Shown here piece by piece: positions 57,028-64,000 of a DNA stretch of 64,000 nucleotides. Position 1 is the stretch's first letter, and the number at the start of each line of letters is the position of its first letter. A program made the position numbers and the translations under genes. The notes below the pieces were generated by a model. That model made no database searches and had not been told where the DNA came from. It saw nothing but the letters and a program-made list of their open reading frames with translations. The stretch lies in contig NZ_JAILWM010000001.1 of assembly GCF_025698945.1 (NCBI RefSeq), forward strand, positions 248,001-312,000. The letters run 5' to 3'. The stretch is from Nitrosopumilus sp. (lineage in GTDB: Archaea; Thermoproteota; Nitrososphaeria; Nitrososphaerales; Nitrosopumilaceae).

Positions 57028-58034
57028 GTTCGTGCAATCTCTTGTCTTATTTCAAGCAAATCCCTTAGAATGGAGCTAGCAGTTTCCATGCCACCTGCAC
57101 CCTTTCCGATAATGGTTTGTGTTCCTGAATGCTCTGATGTAAATGCAATTGCATTAAGTGTGCCATTCACACAAAGTGGATCATCTCTTGAAACTTCCTT
57201 GGGGGCTACAATTAGATCCTTATCACATGATGCAATTAATTTCACTGCACAATTGTTCTTTTCAGCCTTTTTGATATCTTCTTTTGTAATCTTTCTAATT
57301 CCTGTGCAATTAATATCTGGCATAGTTACTTTCATTCCCATAATCCAATTTGCAAGAATTACAAGTTTTGCTGCTGCATCTAATCCGTCTAAATCCAATG
57401 ACTCGTCAGCTTCGACATACCCTTTATTTTTTGCATCTTTTAGGGCTTCATCAAACGACATTCCTGTTGCCATATTTGATAAAATGTAATTTGTAGTGCC
57501 ATTGAGAATTCCTGCAAATGATGTTATTCTTTCACCCCTGAGACTTTTTTTAGCATAGTCTAGGATTGGGGTTCCTCCACCCACGGTTCCGCTAAACTTG
57601 AACATGACCTGATTGTATGTGGCAAGCTCCAATAGCGAAGGAAATGCTAGTGCTAGAGGTCCTTTGTTGACAGAAATTACATGCATTCCTTTCTTCATTG
57701 CTGTAGTGATGTGTGTCATTCCTGGCTCTGCATCTTTGTAGTTGCTGGCTGTAGTTTCAATTAAGACATCAGCTTCTACATTTTTTAGCATATCAATTCC
57801 TGACATGTTATTTTTTGAATTTGCGTAATTTTTTACAGTTCCATATTTTTTCTTCACTTCTACTAGTTTGTTAAATTCTAATCCTGATTGATCTACTGCA
57901 CTGCCTTTACTATCAAATACTCCTACAACTCTTGGCTTTAGTCCGTACTTTGCATACAAATCCTCTGCCCTGGAATCAAATAATTTCACTAAACTTTGGC
58001 CTACTACACCAAATCCGCATAATATTATTCTCAA
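57024..58034 (-). CDS. hom: Homoserine dehydrogenase
   Basis: The 336-residue protein reduces aspartate semialdehyde to homoserine for Thr and Met synthesis. It has the N-terminal nucleotide-binding fold (RIILCGFGVVGQSLVKLF), VLIETTASNYKD, HVISVNKGPLALAF, and the conserved central FAGILNGTTNYILSNMATG and NKGYVEADESLDLDGLDA with the catalytic Lys/Asp region. No ACT domain is fused, so feedback regulation by that route is not expected. The PUA gene follows with a four-base overlap. Confidence 0.94.
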   Translation of the reverse strand: MRIILCGFGVVGQSLVKLFDSRAEDLYAKYGLKPRVVGVFDSKGSAVDQSGLEFNKLVEVKKKYGTVKNYANSKNNMSGIDMLKNVEADVLIETTASNYKDAEPGMTHITTAMKKGMHVISVNKGPLALAFPSLLELATYNQVMFKFSGTVGGGTPILDYAKKSLRGERITSFAGILNGTTNYILSNMATGMSFDEALKDAKNKGYVEADESLDLDGLDAAAKLVILANWIMGMKVTMPDINCTGIRKITKEDIKKAEKNNCAVKLIASCDKDLIVAPKEVSRDDPLCVNGTLNAIAFTSEHSGTQTIIGKGAGGMETASSILRDLLEIRQEIART

Positions 58035-58170
58035 ATCTTTTCAATCCTTTCTGGTGTGTTGTTTTGATTCATTTTAATTCTCTTTTGATTTTCTTATCAT
58101 TAATTGTGTTTTATTAATAATTTTTGAATCATCTTTAACAAAATACAATCCTTGAATTTTGTGACTATGG

Positions 58171-58575
58171 TCATTCATCAGTATCTTTTTCATGTTTTAA
58201 CGAAAGTGAATTAATACAATATCTCTGATTTGTGGGCTTTGGTCCATCATCAAATACATGTCCTAGATGTGCTCCACATTTGTTACAATTGACTTCTGTT
58301 CTGACCATACCGTATGATGTATCTGAAATGTACTCTATCTTTTCATCTGATATTGGTTTCCAAAAACTTGGCCAACCCGAGCCTGAATCAAATTTTGCAT
58401 CCGATGAGAACAATTCTTCTCCGCAACAAACGCATTTGAAAGCACCTTCAAGCTTTGTGTTGTTGTATTTTCCTGAAAATGGTGGTTCTGTTCCATGATT
58501 AATACAAATCTCATATTGCTCTGGAGAAAGCTTTTCCTTCCATTCTTCTGGTGATTTTTTTATTTTTTCTGTCAT
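58171..58575 (-). CDS. msrB: Peptide-methionine (R)-S-oxide reductase MsrB
   Basis: The 134-residue protein repairs oxidised methionine. It has the zinc-binding pairs CVCCGEEL and [12 protein letters not shown], the substrate segment [14 protein letters not shown], and the catalytic Cys in RYCINSLSL near residue 119. Length is that of a single-domain MsrB. It is transcribed separately from homoserine dehydrogenase, with about 130 bases between them. Confidence 0.95.
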   Translation of the reverse strand: MTEKIKKSPEEWKEKLSPEQYEICINHGTEPPFSGKYNNTKLEGAFKCVCCGEELFSSDAKFDSGSGWPSFWKPISDEKIEYISDTSYGMVRTEVNCNKCGAHLGHVFDDGPKPTNQRYCINSLSLKHEKDTDE

Positions 58576-58611
58576 GGTATACTTTGTATCTTTTGATATT
58601 AGAATATTATT

Positions 58612-60252
58612 CTATTTTTTCATCTTTTTTCTTTTCTCTTCTGTTCTTTTTTCAGATTCAAATCTTTCTAAATCATATTCTTTCATATCGACAAATTTCA
58701 TAATTTTACTCAATACAGGATGAACTTTGTTAATTTGATTAAACATTTGTTGTGCAACACGTCTATAATCTACATGTCCTTGAGGAACTGTTCTTAACTC
58801 AATTAAATGACATGCCTCTCTTAGATTAAACTTCATAAAATATGGATAGTTGTATGCAAAATTTACTACATATTGTGATTGTTCTGGAAATTTTATTCTT
58901 ATTTTTTCAAATGTATTTTTTGTTTTATTCATACATTCTTTGAAATCTTTGTCAATTCCTAAAACCCTGATTTCATTTGGAATATTATAACCATGATCAG
59001 TAGTGAGTAACTGTCTTTCCAGTGTTAATGCTCTATGTCTGTGAAAGTCTCTAAACATTCCAAAATTATTGCATAAATCAAATGTGTAATAGATATTCTC
59101 AAAAGCCCTTGATGGCCTATGCCGTCTATTTGTTCTAAGTTTTGCAAATTCATTAATGATGTTGATTTTTTCCTGTCTTGGTATTTTTTTTACTTGTTTG
59201 AAAATATCTTGGTATGATGTACTGGGGGATTGTTCATAAATTATACTAGTAATAATTTTATCAATTGCAGATTTTTCTGATTCATAATCGACTAGTTTTG
59301 TAAATGTTCCTTTTGTTGGATTTGTCTTGATGTGCTTTGATGCAATAACTTTTGATTTCTTTTTAACATCTTTTAGATATTTTTGAAATGCTTTTCCATA
59401 TTTGTCATCTGCCCTTCTAACAAAAGACTTGATGGTTGTATCTAGCTCTTTTTTGATTTTTGAGGCTAAATCTTGCTCTTCTTTTAGCTCTGATGAGCCT
59501 AATACTGTTAGCAGATACTCAAACGCTCTACCATTTCCAGTTATCCCTACATTAGTTAATGTTGAAGCTGGAAGTAATCCTCTTAAGATGTCTAGTGCTT
59601 TAGCTTTAGTCGAACCTCTGTAAATCATATTTGCAGATTTTATGTCTGCATCAAGTTTTAATTTTGAAAATGATTTTTCTTTTCCGTCTGATGAGTCTTT
59701 AAAACTATATTTTTCAATTGGATATTTTTCCCTTACATAATTTATCATTGGTTCTATGTTTTCTGAATACACATCAAATGAAAAATTACAAGTCTCTTCA
59801 TACATGTCAGCAAATCGTGATTTAGAAATTTCTGGGTCTCGATAAAATCTGTATTTTCCATTCTCTTTTTTATTCCATGCAACATAACGCGATGATTTTT
59901 CTAAATAAGACAATCCAATTCTTCTGTCTTCTATTTTTTTTACAGCGATATTTGATAGTCCTTCAATTGCTATTTGTGCTTCTCCTAACTCTGCAACAGA
60001 ATCATCTCCGTACTCTAAGAGAACTCTGTTGTAAAATTCCTCTCCTCTATTTTTGTTTTTTAAAAATTCATCAAGAAATACCCGTCTCATGCTTTTGTCG
60101 GTTCTACTGTATCTTGACATGAGTGCACCGCGATCAACTTGTCGTGGGGTGATGATTGCAAATACATTATCATCTGTGTTTGAAAAATGATCTGATAGGA
60201 TCTTTTTTTCTTTAATTGAAAACTCTGACAATACCAGTTTGATGGTTCTCAA
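58612..60252 (-). CDS. Tandem ThyX-like protein with degenerate signatures
   Basis: The 546-residue protein is about twice the length of flavin-dependent thymidylate synthase ThyX and contains two ThyX-like halves. In the first, [17 protein letters not shown] stands where RHR-x2-S-x-N-x2-S-x-R-Y is expected, so His and two other residues differ. In the second, [14 protein letters not shown] keeps RHR but loses the Ser/Arg-Tyr end. The protein may therefore be a functional split-site ThyX, or a paralogue with another role. A helical basic C-terminus ([13 protein letters not shown]) closes it. Confidence 0.75.
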   Translation of the reverse strand: MRTIKLVLSEFSIKEKKILSDHFSNTDDNVFAIITPRQVDRGALMSRYSRTDKSMRRVFLDEFLKNKNRGEEFYNRVLLEYGDDSVAELGEAQIAIEGLSNIAVKKIEDRRIGLSYLEKSSRYVAWNKKENGKYRFYRDPEISKSRFADMYEETCNFSFDVYSENIEPMINYVREKYPIEKYSFKDSSDGKEKSFSKLKLDADIKSANMIYRGSTKAKALDILRGLLPASTLTNVGITGNGRAFEYLLTVLGSSELKEEQDLASKIKKELDTTIKSFVRRADDKYGKAFQKYLKDVKKKSKVIASKHIKTNPTKGTFTKLVDYESEKSAIDKIITSIIYEQSPSTSYQDIFKQVKKIPRQEKINIINEFAKLRTNRRHRPSRAFENIYYTFDLCNNFGMFRDFHRHRALTLERQLLTTDHGYNIPNEIRVLGIDKDFKECMNKTKNTFEKIRIKFPEQSQYVVNFAYNYPYFMKFNLREACHLIELRTVPQGHVDYRRVAQQMFNQINKVHPVLSKIMKFVDMKEYDLERFESEKRTEEKRKKMKK

Positions 60253-60263
60253 TTATTAATAGT

Positions 60264-60551
60264 CTATTTCTTTTTTCCAATTTGAATTAGATCGGGACCG
60301 TTGTCTTTGTTTTTTCCTTTGGCTTGCCATCTTAGCAATACCTCTTTGAATGCAATTGCATCTGCCTCATTTTCTGTATACATCAACGATGTAACCCAAA
60401 ATCCTTTTTTTGCAGTTCTACCGCCAACAGAATTCATCCAAAAGTCATCTGGCAAATTCTCCATTAATTTACTGTCTGGCTCTTTTGTCACCTCAATCCA
60501 GCGATTTCCAACAAAATTCAAAATTTGTTCAAGCTCTTCTCTTTGTATCAT
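60264..60551 (-). CDS. Conserved hypothetical protein, 95 aa
   Basis: The 95-residue soluble protein starts MIQREELEQILNFVGNRWIE. Its central part is WMNSVGGRTAKKGFWVTSLM and its end is a basic GKNKDNGPDLIQIGKKK. I recognise no family. It begins 40 bases upstream of a stretch leading to the divergent cdvA and ends 11 bases before the ThyX-like gene, on the same strand, so it is probably cotranscribed with it. Confidence 0.7.
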   Translation of the reverse strand: MIQREELEQILNFVGNRWIEVTKEPDSKLMENLPDDFWMNSVGGRTAKKGFWVTSLMYTENEADAIAFKEVLLRWQAKGKNKDNGPDLIQIGKKK

Positions 60552-60651
60552 GTGCCTAGTATTATGCCTCTAAATTTTAAAATTACTAAAAATCCACTCC
60601 TGAAAACTTTGTGAATTTAATCTTACTAAAACTAAAAACATTACTTACACT

Positions 60652-61563
60652 TTGTCGGTTATACAAATCCCTGAATTAGCACACATGACAAAAGACGATA
60701 TCGAAATTATCGGTAAAAACGTCAAAGACATGTACGGAACATTCATGGGAAAGGTCATTGGAACAATAACAGACATCGACGGAAGTATACAATCTGTCGG
60801 AATTGATTGCGGTTCTCAGGGATTACAGCAAATCCAATATGAGCAACTTGTAGTTCAAGGTGATGTTGTTATTTTTATTCCAAAATGGAGACTAGACTCT
60901 CAAAGACTCATTAGAGAAAAACAACTAACTCTTCGTCGTCTAAAGGCATTGATTGACATTGTTTCAGAAAATGATGACATGAAAGCAGATGCAGAAATCA
61001 TTCATGAAAAATACAAGTCTAAACTTGTATCATTAGATGAAACAGAAAAACAAATCAAAGCCAAACTTGAGGCAAGATTGACAGAGCTAGATGAACAAAT
61101 GAAGTCTGCAAAAATGTTATTGTTTGATGCAAAAGTACAATTCAAGAGCAATGAAATCTCTGAGTCAACATTTGAGACTGTCAAGGCATGCACAACTGAG
61201 GTAATTGAGCATGTTACACACGAGACATCTGAAATCTCAAATGTAAAGAGTAGAATCGCTGACCTTGCGTTGGAAGTGCAAAACATAACTACTCCTTCAC
61301 AGCCAAACATCCAAGAATCTGCCGTTTCATATCTGGAGACTTCTGAACAACAACAAGTAGTTCAGACAATACTTCCAGAAGCACCAACAGAACCTGTAGT
61401 TACATCTTCAGAATCAACTGAATCTGAGGCAAAACCTGCCCAACAGACTCCAACTGAAGCTGAAGTATCAATTGCATTCCCAGAACCACCCCAACAGGTG
61501 ACAGCACAGACTTCAAATGATGATAACGACAATGATTGGTTAGCTAGAATGGAAGCACAATAA
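60652..61563 (+). CDS. cdvA: Cell division protein CdvA
   Basis: The 303-residue protein starts at TTG 60652. Its N-terminal PRC-barrel-like part is residues 1-75 (YGTFMGKVIGTITDIDGSIQ). A long coiled coil follows (RRLKALIDIVSENDDMKADA through QIKAKLEARLTELDEQM), then a Pro/Thr/Glu-rich linker. The C-terminal NDNDWLARMEAQ fits the ESCRT-III-binding peptide that recruits CdvB. CdvA is the DNA- and membrane-associated starter of the Cdv division ring in thaumarchaea and Sulfolobales. Confidence 0.92.
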   Translation: MSVIQIPELAHMTKDDIEIIGKNVKDMYGTFMGKVIGTITDIDGSIQSVGIDCGSQGLQQIQYEQLVVQGDVVIFIPKWRLDSQRLIREKQLTLRRLKALIDIVSENDDMKADAEIIHEKYKSKLVSLDETEKQIKAKLEARLTELDEQMKSAKMLLFDAKVQFKSNEISESTFETVKACTTEVIEHVTHETSEISNVKSRIADLALEVQNITTPSQPNIQESAVSYLETSEQQQVVQTILPEAPTEPVVTSSESTESEAKPAQQTPTEAEVSIAFPEPPQQVTAQTSNDDNDNDWLARMEAQ

Positions 61564-61599
61564 TTTTTTTAATTTATTTTTTAATCTTTGACAAGAATT

Positions 61600-61615
61600 G
61601 ATACTGTTCAGTATC
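61600..61615. terminator. Short hairpin after cdvA
   Basis: GATACTG (61600-61606) pairs with CAGTATC (61609-61615) around TT. TTCAGTATCTT recurs at 61643-61653. Long T runs precede it directly after the cdvA stop. It may end transcription of cdvA and of the convergent protease gene. Confidence 0.4.
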
Positions 61616-61669
61616 TTAATCTCAGACTTTTAGAGTATTATGTTCAGTATCTTCAAGAATGTCTATGTC

Positions 61670-63070
61670 TTAAGTCTTACAGATAACTTGATTGTTTTGA
61701 CTACCATCATACAATGAAATAATAGCATCGATGTTGCAGCCTGAAATGTAGGGATAATCTGTTCCTATGACTGGATGCATCAAATCATCAGGATCAGTAG
61801 AGTGTGCCAAACCCAAAGCGTGCCCCATCTCGTGTCTAATTATTGTGGCCAGATCTGAATCAGATAGTCTGTCAATACTATACACTGTAATGCTTGCCTT
61901 TAGTAATTGATTATTTGATTCATCTGCTATTGCTGTAGTGTACGCTGTATATCCGTCTGCATTTGCATCATTTGTCAGATGTATCAACACATCTCCAGAT
62001 TTACTGTTAGTAGTACCAAACACAATGTCTGAAGGAATTGGGTATTTTGCATCTATCTGGATACTTTGAAGAGCTCCAGACCATCCCATATAGTATGTTG
62101 ATGTTTTACCTTTTGGACCTTTATGCATTAACGCATCATCAATTTCCAATGTTTTTTGTGACATTAACGTGTCCTGAACTATCTTCAGTCGTTCTGGAGT
62201 GATCTCGGGGCTGTTTACAAGATTTATGTTCAGATTTCTGTCATTAATCTTCCATGCGATCCAAGTATCAATGGTATCTCCCCTAAGATTTTGTATTACA
62301 AACGATGATTTAATGTCAGATATCTCTACATTAGACTCTTCAAAATTAACATATCCAAACATGACTGAAACTGCTATGGCAGAAATGATTAGTGGATAAA
62401 CTATCTTCTTATTATTACGTATATGTGGAAGTAATTTTTTATGTTTGTTTTTTACCATCAAAATGTTTTCTGATTGTTGTTTTTGGCTTATATTGATCAA
62501 TTTAGATGTGGTTTCATTGAATGTTTGAGTTATAATTTTAGTAAATTTTTTTATTTCTTGTTCGCAAGTATCTGATTGGTTTTTGATTTTTAATTGATCA
62601 TTTTTATCCCATGCTTCTTCTTTTAGAATTTCGTGTGTGTTGAATTTTCTGAGTCTTGTTGTGTTTTTTCCATTACTTTCGTAATTCTCTAATTCTTTTG
62701 ATTGTTTTGCCATCATCCTTTTTCTAACTTTGGCGTGTTGTTCCTGTAGCATATCTAAGAATGATTCTTTTGTTTTTTCAAGGGTTTCAATTAGTATATC
62801 AGATACACATTCCATCTCCTTTTCTAGATCTTTTTGCTTTTGTATCATTTCCTCCAAATCGATATTGTCTGTTTTATGATTGTCTTTCAGCTCCGCCAAA
62901 TTATTGTATTTGGTTTTATCAATATCTTTTTTTGTTTGGTGCAACTGGCCTGTTTCTTTGATGTGGTTGTTTTGTTTTTCAGGTGGTTCGTGAATGTGCT
63001 TTAGATTCAAAAAAAAATCATGGATATTCATGATGTGTACATACACTTCATAGTATTTACAATGGATCAT
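61670..63070 (-). CDS. Membrane-anchored matrixin-type metalloprotease
   Basis: The 466-residue frame opens with ATG at 63070; an in-frame ATG at 63031 (MNIHDFF) is an alternative. The N-terminal about 215 residues are charged and helical without a signal peptide. A single membrane segment (YPLIISAIAVSVMFGYV) follows, then a catalytic domain with the zinc motif IIRHEMGHALGLAHS and a DLMHP Met-turn. The family is M10-like. The topology predicts a cytoplasmic helical domain and an external protease. Its substrate is unknown; surface-protein processing is an inference. Confidence 0.82.
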   Translation of the reverse strand: MIHCKYYEVYVHIMNIHDFFLNLKHIHEPPEKQNNHIKETGQLHQTKKDIDKTKYNNLAELKDNHKTDNIDLEEMIQKQKDLEKEMECVSDILIETLEKTKESFLDMLQEQHAKVRKRMMAKQSKELENYESNGKNTTRLRKFNTHEILKEEAWDKNDQLKIKNQSDTCEQEIKKFTKIITQTFNETTSKLINISQKQQSENILMVKNKHKKLLPHIRNNKKIVYPLIISAIAVSVMFGYVNFEESNVEISDIKSSFVIQNLRGDTIDTWIAWKINDRNLNINLVNSPEITPERLKIVQDTLMSQKTLEIDDALMHKGPKGKTSTYYMGWSGALQSIQIDAKYPIPSDIVFGTTNSKSGDVLIHLTNDANADGYTAYTTAIADESNNQLLKASITVYSIDRLSDSDLATIIRHEMGHALGLAHSTDPDDLMHPVIGTDYPYISGCNIDAIISLYDGSQNNQVICKT

Positions 63071-63256
63071 TTCCCAAAATTGGGATTTACTATCTAGGTT
63101 TTGTCATATAGTGAGTCTAGTTTAGAATTAGTTGCAATAGTCGTTTCTTTTTAACTTAGTAAGAACATGGTAAAGTATGGACATTACCATATCAAATTCT
63201 AATATCATATTATTATATGATAATATGTCATTTGTTAATCTGTCCCTAGAGGTATT

Positions 63257-63385
63257 GTGACTTCTAGCAACACGGATAAGAAAAGCAAATATGCCTATTA
63301 TTCTGTAAAACAGAAACGTATTGAAACTGCTACTCTTTTAGAACAAGATAGAATTGAAACTAAAGGATGTGTTTTGGGATTATAA
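63257..63385 (+). CDS. Possible small ORF, 42 aa
   Basis: GTG at 63257 opens a 42-residue frame (MTSSNTDKKSKYAYYSVKQK...) that overlaps the start of the sensor gene by 19 bases. The product is basic and helical. An AT-rich palindrome-like stretch (63205-63228) lies upstream. It may be a real small gene coupled to the sensor or just its leader. Confidence 0.35.
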   Translation: MTSSNTDKKSKYAYYSVKQKRIETATLLEQDRIETKGCVLGL

Positions 63386-64000
63386 AAATACGATTATTTC
63401 CAATTTTGATAGGTCTAGTAACATGCAGCATATTTGTTTTGTTTGCATATTATACAATACTGATAAATGTCAGTGAAGTAGATAAAGACAAAACAAGAAT
63501 AACAGATCTTATAAAAACCGAGATTTCAATTCAGAATAGAGATCGGCATGTATTTGCAGATATGACTAATGCGTTTTACGCTGCTTCAGAACACATAACA
63601 GAAAAAGAATTTGAAACATTTGTTTCTTATATCATATCAGATATTACGGAATTAAGAAACATTGCGGTGATGCAAGACGAGCAGATAATTAACTCTTACC
63701 CAATAAAGAATATTTTATTGAATACTACAGATAATAGTTTTGATATGGTAATGGTTGATCAAAGACCTACAATTTTGATAAAACATACAGAAAGTGCAGA
63801 TGATGTTACAGTTTTGTTGTTTATTGATCCTGATAGATTTATCTCATTTCCCGATATTTTGCATGATCCTTACAAGGTAGAGATACTTTTTAATGACAAT
63901 ACAATTTATTATCACACGTCATCAAATGATGACTTGTATTTTACTGATAATGAGTTTGAAAATACACTCACTATATATGAAAACATTAGTACATCAGAAT
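63367..64000 (+). CDS. N-terminal part of a CHASE-like membrane sensor (partial)
   Basis: The frame opens at ATG 63367 after AAAGG and runs off the window without a stop (211 residues visible). A membrane segment (LFPILIGLVTCSIFVLFAYY) is followed by an extracellular part, RHVFADMTNAFYAASEHITE then ITELRNIAVMQDEQIINSYP. The latter has the -x-V-x(n)-YP pattern of CHASE-type sensor domains. A second membrane segment and a kinase or output domain are expected beyond the edge. The ligand is unknown. Confidence 0.6.
   Translation, partial: MCFGIIKIRLFPILIGLVTCSIFVLFAYYTILINVSEVDKDKTRITDLIKTEISIQNRDRHVFADMTNAFYAASEHITEKEFETFVSYIISDITELRNIAVMQDEQIINSYPIKNILLNTTDNSFDMVMVDQRPTILIKHTESADDVTVLLFIDPDRFISFPDILHDPYKVEILFNDNTIYYHTSSNDDLYFTDNEFENTLTIYENISTSE

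Overview
The window is AT-rich archaeal DNA from an ammonia-oxidising thaumarchaeon (Nitrososphaerota), most likely of the Nitrosopumilus/Nitrosarchaeum type. The evidence is the gene set: CdvA (ESCRT-type cell division), TBP, TFB, Alba, a proteasome beta subunit, a DRG GTPase, a cysteine-type Thi4, an archaeal PUA protein, a tandem ThyX-like protein, and many small secreted cupredoxin-like proteins and micro zinc-finger proteins. Start codons are often GTG or TTG, with TATA-like boxes close to the start, as expected for leaderless archaeal mRNAs. I saw no rRNA, tRNA or CRISPR array.

Bases 1-27,230 are an accessory region dominated by secreted or membrane-anchored proteins. They lie in head-to-tail arrays on both strands (roughly 1-3,820 +, 6,387-9,235 -, 10,123-11,082 -, 12,044-17,097 -, 17,421-20,877 +, 23,222-27,226 -). 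Most genes start with nearly the same DNA (AAAATGAAAACTAGAC..., protein MKTRLLII...). The stop codon of the preceding gene is usually inside or directly before that sequence (TAGAAAATG, AAATGA, TAATG). Copies of this start sequence with no gene behind them remain at the ends of several arrays. The proteins share exchangeable modules: a two-Cys/RGW module, an N-x-T-H...C-x-W repeat, a YKG-EWME-KR module, cupredoxin-like domains, and C-terminal WRKRK membrane anchors. A 53-bp identical block in two genes and a shared 56-bp upstream region point to recent exchange. Ordinary genes are scattered through the region: TBP, a ParB-like protein, a PD-(D/E)XK-like nuclease, a UspA protein and a nucleotidyltransferase.

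Bases 27,300-34,800 form a second accessory island of lower GC. It holds micro zinc fingers, ribbon-helix-helix proteins, a HEPN protein, and a four-gene operon: a small protein starting Met-Gly-Thr, a helical protein, a QueC-like PP-loop enzyme and an ASCH protein. This operon resembles the deazaguanine-protein conjugation part of Qat and type IV CBASS defence. A tyrosine integrase lies at the right border, next to strong inverted repeats.

Bases 34,800-61,600 are mostly core genome. They encode thiamine synthesis (thi4), a siroheme nitrite/sulfite reductase with a rhodanese, a TPR protein, a collagen-like protein, an H1-like Lys/Ala protein built from three 66-bp repeats, a DRG GTPase, a HAD phosphatase, ArgS, a run of overlapping zinc-finger microproteins (48.5-49.1 kb), and Alba, TFB, a tRNA methyltransferase, NAD(P)HX dehydratase, an M20 peptidase, DoxX, a proteasome beta subunit that appears to lack Thr1, a PUA protein, homoserine dehydrogenase, MsrB, a ThyX-like protein and CdvA. 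The right end (61.6-64 kb) holds a membrane-anchored matrixin-type metalloprotease and the start of a sensor protein that runs off the window.
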